Shown in pieces: positions 7,994 through 15,348 of a stretch of 25,576 nucleotides of DNA. Under the pieces are notes generated by a model. It was not told where the DNA came from and did no database searches. It saw nothing but the letters and a program-made list of their open reading frames with translations. The first letter of the stretch is position 1; every line of letters starts with the position of its first letter. The stretch covers positions 1-25,576 of the forward strand of contig CAYRAG010000025.1 of the NCBI GenBank assembly GCA_964422185.1. Reading direction: 5' to 3'. A program made the position numbers and the translations under genes. This DNA is from CALXCT01 sp964422185. GTDB taxonomy: Bacteria; Bacillota; Clostridia; Oscillospirales; Oscillospiraceae.

Positions 7994-8926
7994 TTACTTT
8001 TCCCGAGCCAGTCGGAACTGAATCATGGACAAGATGCCAATGAATATTGCCAGAACCACACCCATCGCGTTAGCATAACCGAAGTGGCCCGTCTGCTCCG
8101 TCAGCTTAAATGCGGTGTAGTAGATGTAGTACATCACCGTGTTCGTTCCGGCGCCGCCTTTCGTCAGCAGCTGGATCAGTGCGAAACACTGGAAAGAGTT
8201 AATGGTAGTGATGACCAGGATATACAGGGTAGTCGGCATCATCTGGGGCCACTTTACTTTCCAGAACACCTGCATCCGGTTGGCGCCGTCAACCTCCGCT
8301 GCCTCCACCAGAGTCTGATCTACATTTCCCAGGGCGGAAACATAGAGGACGATGGGCTGACCTACCGATGTAGTAAACAGAATCAGGATTATACACCACA
8401 GGGCGGTTTTGGAGTTACCCAACCAGTTGACATTCTGGGATATGACCCCGATACCTTTCAACGCCTGATTTAAAATGCCGTTATAGTTATCGTAAATCCA
8501 TTTCCATACCGCCGTAACCGCCACGGAACCGGTAACCACGGGAAGATAAAAAATGCAGCGGAAAGCGGAAAGGGCAAACGGCTTCATGTCGTAAATTACG
8601 GAGGAAACCCACAGGGAGAAGATGCACACCGCCGGAACGCTGACCAACACAATAACAAATGTATTTTTCAGTGCTTCGAGGAAGACTTCATCATGGAAGA
8701 GGCGGACGAAATTCTGCAGGCCAACAAAAGAGACTTCCTTGCCAGGATGGAGGTTCGCGTTGGTCAAACTGTTGCTGATGCAAATAAACATGGGGACGAT
8801 AACAAAGCCTACAAAGAAAATCAGGCTTGGCAGCATAAACAAGTAACCCGCGATATTTTCGCGCCGCCTGAGCGCCGGGCTCATGGACTGCTGTCTTGGC
8901 TGCCTCGGCTGCTTCTGATGTTTCAT
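7994..8926 (-). CDS. Carbohydrate ABC transporter permease, MalF type (sialate system)
   Basis: 310 residues from ATG at 8926. After a basic, Gln-rich N-terminus the first membrane segment covers about 26-50, with roughly five more. The EAA loop is EAAEVDGA at 208-215. No strong Shine-Dalgarno precedes the ATG: AAAGGAGAGG lies about 20 bases upstream with no in-frame start close to it. A second ATG at residue 15 has no better site, so the start is uncertain by about 14 residues. It pairs with the MalG-type gene just downstream. It is separated from its binding-protein gene by an unusually long 559-base gap. Confidence 0.87.
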   Translation of the reverse strand: MKHQKQPRQPRQQSMSPALRRRENIAGYLFMLPSLIFFVGFVIVPMFICISNSLTNANLHPGKEVSFVGLQNFVRLFHDEVFLEALKNTFVIVLVSVPAVCIFSLWVSSVIYDMKPFALSAFRCIFYLPVVTGSVAVTAVWKWIYDNYNGILNQALKGIGVISQNVNWLGNSKTALWCIILILFTTSVGQPIVLYVSALGNVDQTLVEAAEVDGANRMQVFWKVKWPQMMPTTLYILVITTINSFQCFALIQLLTKGGAGTNTVMYYIYYTAFKLTEQTGHFGYANAMGVVLAIFIGILSMIQFRLAREK

Positions 8927-9485
8927 AAAAGTTTCAGGCTCGGAAACCCTCTCCTTTCAAGGGGTGGGGGAGAGCCGGGATTCGCCTCCTTTTGATTAAA
9001 ATCAGAGGTACTGCGCTGCTGTTTGAGCTTGTCTTTCTGCGTACCAAAAGGCATGCTTTCTTATAGGACAGAAATCTGGATCCACCCAATTCCCGGATTT
9101 TACAGGGGCCTGGAATGTGAACGGTAAGTGCCCGGCCACTCCGACTTTTCCGCCTCAGACTGGCCGTGTGTCACCTGACCGCGCCGCTGTGAGCATAAGC
9201 TGCTGCCCATCAGGCGTGTTCAACCGCAAACCGCAAAGCGGCAGGCCTGAGCAAACACCTGTCTGTCTGTGTTATTCCCCAGGTGACGAGGTGCTGGGGG
9301 TAGCCAGCCTGGGCTTTTACAAACCCATTCCCTTTGGAAGCTGGGAAGCTGACCCTCTCCTGCCGGGCATTTGGTATCCCGCAGGGCAAAATCATCCAGG
9401 CGTACAAGAGCCCCTGCCCTGCGCCAGGCAGAGCAGGGGCGCAGATATTTCGCTTATGGCGCCAGGAGAAAGGAAATCGTTCCGC
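8927..9485. other. 559-base gap between binding-protein and permease genes
   Basis: No gene is supported on either strand; the long plus-strand frame entering here is the antisense of the binding-protein gene. The minus strand has the hairpin at 9410-9440, a weak promoter-like pair (TTGGGT at 9089-9084, 18 bases, TATAAG at 9065-9060) and an orphan ribosome-binding-site-like AAAAGGAGG at 8993-8985 with no start codon behind it. The permeases may be expressed from this weak promoter or by readthrough. Confidence 0.4.
9410..9440 (-). repeat. GC-rich stem-loop after the sialate binding-protein gene
   Basis: GCCCCTGC (9410-9417) pairs with GCAGGGGC (9433-9440), with a smaller CCTG/CAGG stem inside the loop. 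It is about 45 bases past the binding-protein stop. No real U-tract follows on the minus strand, so I read it as a partial terminator or mRNA stabiliser giving more binding protein than permease. Confidence 0.5.
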
Positions 9486-10892
9486 TTACCCCTGCGCGGC
9501 TGCGTTGGCTTCTGCCAGGTAGGAGGCGACGGTCTCCGTCACATCGGCACCCTCGCCCACTTTCTGCAGCATATTCCACCATGCCGTACGGCACGCAGCC
9601 CAGCCGGTGGTAACCTGATAGTAGTCACCCAGGTAAGGCATGAGGACATTGTATTCGTTCATAATCTCATTGTCAGCCCAGATGGTGGACAGGTCGGTAC
9701 CCTCGGCAGCGCTGCGAACGGCAAAGTAGTTCGCAGTCTTTACTGCGTCGACGGTGTGCTCGGAATCGCACATATACTTGATGAACTGCTTGGCAGCGTT
9801 GATGCGGGCCGGGTCACCGTGATCAAAAATGCCGAAGCCCCAAATGCCGCCCTGAAGCTTGGACTCTCCAGTCTCAGACGGGAAGCTCATGAAGACGATG
9901 TCATCGCCGGTAGCGGTCTTCGCAGCGGGTCCGCCAGCGGTGTTCGGGTTGAGCTGCTGGGCAATGTTCCAGCAGAACGCCATCTTCAGAATGCCCTGAT
10001 AGAACTTGGCAATTTCATCGCCGCCCTCGAGAGAGGCGTCAAATGCGATACCCGGAGTATCTTTCAGCTGCTGAATGGCCTGGATGTTCTTCTCATCGTC
10101 CCAGGTGTAAGCGGTATGCTCAGCATTGGTGAATGTGCCGCCATAGAGGTTGTTGATCAGAGCACGGGTGCCCTGGTCGCCGCCCTGGCCTTTGCAGTAC
10201 ACGGCGGCTACCGTATCGTTGTAGTGGCTGTAGAGCGCGTCAACCGCCTTGAAGAAGTTCTCTGTCGTCCAGGTATGATTCTCCAGGTCGAGATACTGGT
10301 CGGCGCCGGCTTCTTTGAAAGCGTTGAGGTTGATGGCCATGCAGTGAGCGGTCATAACAACAGGATACTCGTAAGTCGCACCGGAAGGATGGATGCAGGC
10401 GTTAAGAGCCGCAGCGTTAATCTCCTGCTTATCCGTTGCGTCCAGCATGTCACTCAGATCTACCATATAGCCGTTCGCGCCCCAGTTAGCAACCAGGCGC
10501 TCGGGGCCCTCCATAATGAGGTCTGGTGCATTGCCTGCCGGGTTGTCGGCTGTGCCGGAGGTAAGCGCCGAGTTGACCTTGTCGTCGCCATCGGCGTAGG
10601 CCAGGTACTCCACGGTTACATTAATGCCGGTATCTGCGGCAAAGGCGTCTGTCAGAGCCTTTACATCGGATTCAGTGCCCCAGTTGCCGATGGGGTAGGT
10701 CCACAGAGTGATCTCCGTAGCCACTTCTTCGGAAGGCTCAGCCTCCGCCGGCTCGGACGAGCTGGGAGACGCCGTCTCAACAGGTGCTGAACCCGACTCT
10801 GACGGGCTTGGCTCACCCTCTCCGCCGCCGCCGCACGCAACCAGCGAGAGCGACATAACCGCGACGAGTACCATCGATAAGATCTTTTTCAT
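9486..10892 (-). CDS. Extracellular sugar-binding lipoprotein, family 1 (probable sialate receptor)
   Basis: 468 residues, ATG at 10892, with AAAGGAGG seven bases upstream. The lipoprotein signal MKKILSMVLVAVMSLSLVAC places the lipidated Cys at 20, followed by a Ser/Glu/Pro-rich tether to about residue 58. The mature part begins EITLWTYPIGNWGTESDVKALTDAF, typical of family-1 solute-binding proteins of MalE/UgpB type. It is anchored on the outer face of the membrane and delivers substrate to the MalFG-type permeases. Placement upstream of NanQ-, NanA- and NagB-type genes makes it a SatA-like sialic-acid receptor by inference. A strong promoter about 130 bases upstream serves it. Confidence 0.88.
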   Translation of the reverse strand: MKKILSMVLVAVMSLSLVACGGGGEGEPSPSESGSAPVETASPSSSEPAEAEPSEEVATEITLWTYPIGNWGTESDVKALTDAFAADTGINVTVEYLAYADGDDKVNSALTSGTADNPAGNAPDLIMEGPERLVANWGANGYMVDLSDMLDATDKQEINAAALNACIHPSGATYEYPVVMTAHCMAINLNAFKEAGADQYLDLENHTWTTENFFKAVDALYSHYNDTVAAVYCKGQGGDQGTRALINNLYGGTFTNAEHTAYTWDDEKNIQAIQQLKDTPGIAFDASLEGGDEIAKFYQGILKMAFCWNIAQQLNPNTAGGPAAKTATGDDIVFMSFPSETGESKLQGGIWGFGIFDHGDPARINAAKQFIKYMCDSEHTVDAVKTANYFAVRSAAEGTDLSTIWADNEIMNEYNVLMPYLGDYYQVTTGWAACRTAWWNMLQKVGEGADVTETVASYLAEANAAAQG

Positions 10893-11227
10893 TTGTAGTC
10901 CTCCTTTTTTTCATTTGATCCGCATCTGGTTCGCGGGAAAAACCTGTGACATGGGCAGGGAGCGGATCTTGCCCTGCTGTGTCCCGGCGTCGCTTTTAGG
11001 GATAGTGCACAAATAAACGACGCTTCGGTTGTATTGTATACCGCATGTTTCCTAAATGCAAGAGGCGAACCCACAGAAATGAAAATATTCATGGGTTTCG
11101 TGTGGTGTGTCGCCAGGTCATGTGGTTCCGCAACCTTTCAGGCACGGAATCCTCTCAGCCGGGCAGGACTGTATCCCGTTTCCATTTCATCGAATCGGGT
11201 TTTCTCAGATTCAGGGGCAAATACGCA
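10893..11227. other. Gap between ATPase and binding-protein genes
   Basis: 335 bases without a gene. The minus strand carries the promoter at 11033-11061 and an untranslated leader of about 130 bases. No clear intrinsic terminator follows the ATPase stop at 11228, so readthrough into the binding-protein gene is possible. Confidence 0.5.
11033..11061 (-). promoter_or_regulatory. Promoter for the sialate binding-protein operon
   Basis: On the minus strand, TTGCAT (11061-11056), a 17-base spacer and TACAAT (11038-11033) form a good sigma-A promoter; a start near 11026 is predicted. It gives the downstream operon its own promoter, apart from that of the ATPase gene. Confidence 0.7.
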
Positions 11228-12382
11228 TCAAAACTGATATGACTTGCAGACGGGCTCATTGGCAGTAGCGGACACGGAGTCGTACCACACCAGATTATTG
11301 CCGGTGGCTTTATCGAACATCTGAATGAGCTTTGGCTGTGTGGTAAATTTAACCGTTGCGCCCATGGAGACATCCACATCCAGATCCACCGTGGGGATGA
11401 CCATAACTACCTCATCGTTGTCGGAACGGGCATGCAGGTTGACCTCAGAACCAAGCATTTCGTTCACTTCAATCCTCGCCTCAAGGTCGCCGCTGCCGAC
11501 AGAGATATGCTGAGGCCGGATGCCGCATACGATATCGCACGGCTGCTGATTGTTCTGCTTTAACGCTTTCTGCTGGAACTCGGACAGTTCAAACTTCGCG
11601 TGCCGGATCTCCGCATAGTAGACGCCATTCTCCAGGAGCAGTCTGCAGTCATCGAAGAAGTTCATCACAGGCATGCCAATAAACCCGGCCACGAACAAAT
11701 TCACCGGACGGTCGTAGACATCCTCGGGCGTACCGATCTGATTCACGAAACCATCTTTCATAATAACGATGCGGTCGCCAAGAGTCATGGCCTCCGTCTG
11801 ATCGTGGGTAACATACATGAAAGTGGTATTAATGCGCTGGCGCAACTTGATAATCTCCGCACGCATCTGATTGCGCAGCTTCGCGTCCAGGTTGGAAAGA
11901 GGCTCGTCCATGAGGAACACCTTTGGATCCCGAACCATGGCGCGGCCAATCGCGACACGCTGACGCTGGCCGCCGGACAGTGCTTTCGGCTTACGATCCA
12001 GATACTGGGTAATATCCAGAATCTGGGCAACCTCCCGTACTTTTTTGTCAATCTCGTCTTTCGGTACTTTTTTCAACTTCAGAGCAAAGGCCATGTTATC
12101 GTAGACACTCATATGGGGGTAGAGAGCGTAGGACTGGAAGACCATGGCAATATCACGGTCTTTCGGTTCCACATCATTGCACAGCTTGCCATCGATGTAC
12201 AGTTCACCCTCGGTGATATCCTCCAGACCGGCCACCATACGCAGGGTCGTGGATTTACCGCATCCGGAAGGACCAACCAGGACAATGAACTCCTTATCCT
12301 CAATTTCCAGGTTGACATCATGAACTGCGGTCACGCTGTTGTCGTAAACTTTCTTCAGACCTTTCAACAATACCTTTGACAT
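11228..12382 (-). CDS. ABC transporter ATPase, MsmX/UgpC type
   Basis: 384 residues. Nucleotide-binding domain: Walker A GPSGCGKST at 37-45, Q-loop in VFQSYALYPH, signature LSGGQRQR at 135-142, Walker B VFLMDEP at 155-161, and H-loop His193 in THDQTEAM. From about 240 to the end is the MOBE/TOBE regulatory domain seen in MalK, UgpC and MsmX. These ATPases energise MalFG-type importers and are often shared among several sugar systems. Here one is encoded just upstream of the sialate binding-protein gene, under its own promoter with a dyad at the start site, so it may serve this transporter or several. The ATG at 12382 has only a poor ribosome-binding site, which together with the long leader suggests post-transcriptional control. 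Confidence 0.9.
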   Translation of the reverse strand: MSKVLLKGLKKVYDNSVTAVHDVNLEIEDKEFIVLVGPSGCGKSTTLRMVAGLEDITEGELYIDGKLCNDVEPKDRDIAMVFQSYALYPHMSVYDNMAFALKLKKVPKDEIDKKVREVAQILDITQYLDRKPKALSGGQRQRVAIGRAMVRDPKVFLMDEPLSNLDAKLRNQMRAEIIKLRQRINTTFMYVTHDQTEAMTLGDRIVIMKDGFVNQIGTPEDVYDRPVNLFVAGFIGMPVMNFFDDCRLLLENGVYYAEIRHAKFELSEFQQKALKQNNQQPCDIVCGIRPQHISVGSGDLEARIEVNEMLGSEVNLHARSDNDEVVMVIPTVDLDVDVSMGATVKFTTQPKLIQMFDKATGNNLVWYDSVSATANEPVCKSYQF

Positions 12383-12648
12383 GGCACTGACTCTGACAGC
12401 CGGGCCTCCGCCCTGCTGCCTCGCATCCGTCCGCTCAAGGGGCGCGACGCATTACGGCAGGTCTCCACACTACCGCACCGCGAGTCTGCGGATTTTTTAT
12501 CCTCCTTTTTTGTGTGCGGCAGCCATATTGGTGGAGTGGCACACCGCCGACCTCAAGTTCTGGCAGGAATTTTTCTCCGGTGTATGACCCGTCCGGGCTC
12601 ACCCCGTTGCCAATTCCATGCCCGCTCATGAAAACACGCTCTCTACCA
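12383..12648 (-). other. Long untranslated leader of the ATPase gene
   Basis: About 275 bases separate the predicted transcript start from the ATG. The leader contains AAAAAAGGAGG (12511-12501) not followed by a usable start codon, and a small CCGCA/TGCGG stem. A 64-codon frame (12629-12435) opens near the 5' end but has no ribosome-binding site or known relatives. I do not recognise a riboswitch. Confidence 0.4.
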
Positions 12649-12663
12649 AAGCTACGATAGCTT
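12649..12663. promoter_or_regulatory. Dyad AAGCTA-CGA-TAGCTT at the ATPase transcript start
   Basis: Perfect 6-bp arms around CGA, placed immediately downstream of the -10 box and covering the predicted +1 of the minus-strand promoter. That position is typical for a repressor operator. No candidate regulator is encoded in the island. Confidence 0.45.
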
Positions 12664-12664
12664 A

Positions 12665-12693
12665 AGATTATCGTTTTTATCCGGTTTTGTCAA
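12665..12693 (-). promoter_or_regulatory. Promoter of the ATPase gene
   Basis: Minus strand: consensus TTGACA (12693-12688), a 17-base spacer and TAATCT (12670-12665). It is one of the best promoter matches in the window. Confidence 0.75.
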
Positions 12694-12798
12694 GATGCTG
12701 TCGCGGATTTCCGGGGCAAACGCATCAATCTGGCAACAGTTCAGACGATCCCATAACGGCCCGGCGCCAAATGCTCCCCACAGCACAGCCATGGAGGG

Positions 12799-12832
12799 TG
12801 ATCCGGGCATGCCGGATCAGCGGTCGAACCGC
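12799..12832. repeat. Two adjacent hairpins
   Basis: TGATCCGG (12799-12806) and CCGGATCA (12812-12819) are perfect 8-bp arms with a GCATG centre. Directly next to them GCGGT (12820-12824) and ACCGC (12828-12832) form a second stem with a CGA loop. There is no U-tract. They could be RNA structure or an operator. Confidence 0.5.
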
Positions 12833-13118
12833 AACAGGTTTACCGTTCATTGGGCTGGCAATGCTTCTGCATCCTTCTCTTTCACTTCATCGTCTCAATG
12901 AGGCTCAGGATGGCGCACTAAATCTGCATTCCCGAATCCGATCGGAATCCACCTGCCACCTTCTCCCGATTCCTGCAGATTCTCAGATCTTTCTCGCCCA
13001 TATTGTCACTGAAAGGTGCCTGAAAATCATACAGGAACAACAGGTGATGTCCCTGAATTTTTCCAGGCGATTCCGGAGGTTTCTCTCTTCCCGCCTGGCC
13101 TCACTTCCCCTGGTTTTC

Positions 13119-13196
13119 TTATCCTGCTCCTGTCCCTCCACTGTAACCGCATCGGGGCGGGCACGGTACGCAGCAGATTTCTCTGCGCTCAGACAA
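13119..13196 (-). CDS. Speculative 25-residue Cys-rich micro-ORF
   Basis: A TTG at 13196 sits seven bases after AAAAGGAGG (13212-13204) and opens 25 codons to TAA. The product, beginning MSERREICCVPCPPRCG if TTG is read as Met, has four Cys at positions 8, 9, 12 and 16. It has no known relatives that I recognise, no clear promoter and a rare start codon. The only support is the near-perfect ribosome-binding site in an otherwise empty region. Chance is the leading alternative. Confidence 0.15.
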   Translation of the reverse strand: MSERREICCVPCPPRCGYSGGTGAG

Positions 13197-13373
13197 CGGA
13201 GACCCTCCTTTTGAAGCTTCATACGCATATTCAGGAAGCTCCTCATATGCCTGCTCCAAGTGTTATGGGTCTCTTCCGTATTCTTCAACAGGCAGCGGTT
13301 CAGGTGCACATTACATTCTGTGCGCCCTGCAGCGAAAGATTGCGGCCAAAGGCGCTTTTTCCACGATTGGCGT

Positions 13374-13402
13374 TGGACACGCAGGCCGGATTATGATAAA
13401 AT
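13374..13402 (+). promoter_or_regulatory. Promoter of the DUF2156-GNAT-radical SAM operon
   Basis: TGGACA (13374-13379, 5/6 to consensus), a 17-base spacer ending in TGA, and TAAAAT (13397-13402) form an extended -10 promoter. The predicted start is near 13409, about 60 bases before the chosen ATG. Confidence 0.7.
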
Positions 13403-13471
13403 GGCGCCTGGAATGAGGAGTCATGTCCGCCTCAGCAGGGCATGACATACGCAGACAAAGCGAGGGATATC

Positions 13472-14392
13472 ATGATTGAATTCAAGTCCCCTGTCCTGGA
13501 GGATATGGGCTGGGTGCAGGAGCTGCTGGCCATGGGCGACGAGCGGGGCTGCGAGTATAATTTCAGCACTCTCTACCTCTGGAATCACGCGTTTCACGCG
13601 GAGATCGCCAGGGTGGACGGCTTCTTCACGGAGCGGCTCAGCGCACCCAACGGCAGCCACTACCTGTTTCCCGTGGGCAGGGGAGATCTGAAAGGCGCCA
13701 TCGAGGCGCTGATCGAGGACAGCCGGGAGCGGGGGGAGTCGTTTACCTTCACCGGCGTGAATCCGGAGGATCAGGAGAAGCTGGATTCCCTGTTCCCCGG
13801 GCGGTTCACCTACCGCCCCAACCGCTTCTCCTTTGACTACCTGTACGACATTGACCGGCTCGCCGATCTGGGCGGCAAGAAGCTGCACGCGAAGCGAAAC
13901 CACATCCACCGGTTTGAGGAGTCGTTCCCGGACTGGACTTTCGAGCCCCTGGGGCCGGAAAACCTGCACGAGTGCCTGACCATGGACAGGGAGTGGTACC
14001 GGCGCAACGCCACGGATCGGAATGTGGAGATGCTGGACGACTCCCTGAACGAGGAGAACATGGCGATTCAGAAAGCGGTGGATCACTTTGACACCCTCGG
14101 CCTGGAGGGCGGCCTGATCCGGGCGGAGGGCTATGTGCTCGCGTTTACCGTCGGGGACAGACTCCACGAGAATTCCGACACCTACAACATCCACTTTGAG
14201 AAGTCGTTCAGCGACATCCAGGGGGGCTACGCCATTATCAACCGCGAGTTTGCCAGGTGGGTGCGGGACAGGCACCCGGAGATCCGCTACCTGAACCGGG
14301 AGGAGGACATGGGCCTGGAGAACCTCCGGAAAGCGAAAGAGTCCTACTATCCGGATCTGATGGTGGAGAAGTACCTGGCGGAGGAGGTGTGA
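13472..14392 (+). CDS. DUF2156-family protein (LPG-synthase C-terminal-like acyltransferase fold)
   Basis: 306 residues from ATG 13472, which has GAGGGA five bases upstream and the family-like opening MIEFKSPVLEDM; an in-frame ATG at 13442 has no proper ribosome-binding site. The protein resembles Clostridia DUF2156 proteins, a double-GNAT fold related to the C-terminal domain of lysyl-phosphatidylglycerol synthases. Characteristic stretches include NFSTLYLWNHAF near the start, a KLHAKRNHIHRFEESFPDW segment mid-protein and YLNREEDMGLENLRKAKESYYP at the end. It has no membrane segments. The natural substrate of this subfamily is not known to me. It shares an operon with the adjacent GNAT gene (3-base gap). 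Confidence 0.75.
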   Translation: MIEFKSPVLEDMGWVQELLAMGDERGCEYNFSTLYLWNHAFHAEIARVDGFFTERLSAPNGSHYLFPVGRGDLKGAIEALIEDSRERGESFTFTGVNPEDQEKLDSLFPGRFTYRPNRFSFDYLYDIDRLADLGGKKLHAKRNHIHRFEESFPDWTFEPLGPENLHECLTMDREWYRRNATDRNVEMLDDSLNEENMAIQKAVDHFDTLGLEGGLIRAEGYVLAFTVGDRLHENSDTYNIHFEKSFSDIQGGYAIINREFARWVRDRHPEIRYLNREEDMGLENLRKAKESYYPDLMVEKYLAEEV

Positions 14393-14395
14393 CCT

Positions 14396-15250
14396 GTGAT
14401 TGAGTTCCGTCCGGCCAGACCGGAGGAGACCGCCGCCCGGAAAGCGCTGTGGCACGCGGCGTTTGGAGACGACGAGGCGTATATCGACCGCTACCACGCA
14501 CGGTGCGCCCCGCTGGCGCAGAGCATGGTGATGTTCGACGAGGGCACGCTGGTGGGCGCGGCTGAGCTGATCCCCGTCACCCTGGTGGACGAGGCGGGGA
14601 TCAAGTACCGCTGCGCCTATGTGTACGCGGTGTGCATCCACCCGGATCATCAGCACCAGGGCCTGGGCGACGCCCTGGTCTCCTACTGCGATTTTTATCT
14701 GGAGCAGAAGGGCATGGACGGTGCGGTCACGGTCCCGGCAACTGCGTCCCTGCACCGGTTCTACGCGATTCACGGCTACGGCGAGTGTTTCCGCCACAGG
14801 CAGTTCCGCCCGGAATCCCTGCCCGAACCGAACCCCGGGGATACCGTGCGGGAGACAGAGGCCCCGCGGTACGACGAGGTGCGCGAGCGGCTGCTCTCCG
14901 GCCGACTTCATGTGGCCTACGGCGGGGAACTGATGGGGTATCAGCGGGAGCTGTGCCGGGGAAGTGGCGGGGCGCTGTACCTGCTGGAGACGGACGGCGC
15001 CGAGGGCTGCGCCTGCGTGGAGGGAACGCCGGAGGGCGGCCCTGTCGTGAAGGAGCTGCTGACCCGGCCGGGCACGGAACCGCGTGCGCTGGCGGCCCTG
15101 ACCCGGGCCATGGGCAGGACGCCGGCACTGGTTCGGGTGCCGGATCCCGCCGGGGAGCGGTTTGGCATGATCCGCTGGTACCGGCAGGATATCGCCCGGG
15201 ACTGGGACTGGGTGGACGCGACAGGTTATCTGGGCCTGGCATTTGACTGA
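14396..15250 (+). CDS. GNAT-family N-acetyltransferase
   Basis: 284 residues from GTG at 14396, with GAGGAGGTG six bases upstream overlapping the end of the previous gene, which implies coupled translation. The N-terminal half is a GNAT domain: the acetyl-CoA loop is in VYAVCIHPDHQHQGLGDALV, with QHQGLG at 86-91. The C-terminal half (about 150-284) is divergent and may be a second degenerate GNAT-like or sterol-carrier-like domain, as in Eis-type enzymes. The substrate cannot be read from sequence. The family call is firm; protein, antibiotic or small-amine acetylation all remain possible. GC content and codon use match the downstream radical SAM gene rather than the sialate island. Confidence 0.8.
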   Translation: MIEFRPARPEETAARKALWHAAFGDDEAYIDRYHARCAPLAQSMVMFDEGTLVGAAELIPVTLVDEAGIKYRCAYVYAVCIHPDHQHQGLGDALVSYCDFYLEQKGMDGAVTVPATASLHRFYAIHGYGECFRHRQFRPESLPEPNPGDTVRETEAPRYDEVRERLLSGRLHVAYGGELMGYQRELCRGSGGALYLLETDGAEGCACVEGTPEGGPVVKELLTRPGTEPRALAALTRAMGRTPALVRVPDPAGERFGMIRWYRQDIARDWDWVDATGYLGLAFD

Positions 15251-15348
15251 ACGCGGCGGACATGCGCGGGGGAACCTGCCCGCGCTGTTCAGAGACAGAT
15301 CCGTGCGGCAAGCCCCGGGCGGGACAGTCTGGAAACTGGAGGCGGCGA

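Larger units (their letters stand above)
12694..13373. other. 680-base intergenic stretch at the composition boundary
   Basis: No gene can be supported. Open frames on both strands (12687-13214 plus, 12983-13309 minus) lack ribosome-binding sites and recognisable sequence. It contains adjacent hairpins at 12799-12832 and a minus-strand micro-ORF with a good ribosome-binding site at 13119-13196. It separates the less GC-rich sialate island from the GC-rich operon to the right and could be a junction scar or hold an unrecognised RNA. Confidence 0.4.

Noticed and set aside
9117..10790. 557-codon plus-strand frame
   Set aside because: It is the complement of the well-supported binding-protein gene; its sequence resembles no family and it has no ribosome-binding site.
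12435..12629. 64-codon minus-strand frame in the ATPase leader
   Set aside because: It starts near the transcript 5' end but lacks a ribosome-binding site and any known relative.
12383..12648. Riboswitch in the ATPase leader
   Set aside because: Long leader and small stems, but no conserved core of a known riboswitch class was seen.
12983..13309. 108-codon minus-strand frame in the gene-poor gap
   Set aside because: No proper start site, odd Arg/Glu/Cys-rich composition, no family match; more likely chance.
13423..13478. 18-residue leader peptide overlapping the DUF2156 start
   Set aside because: Ribosome-binding site only two bases from the ATG and no regulatory codon pattern in the peptide.
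13421..14911. 496-codon minus-strand frame
   Set aside because: Antisense frame kept open by high GC across the DUF2156 and GNAT genes.
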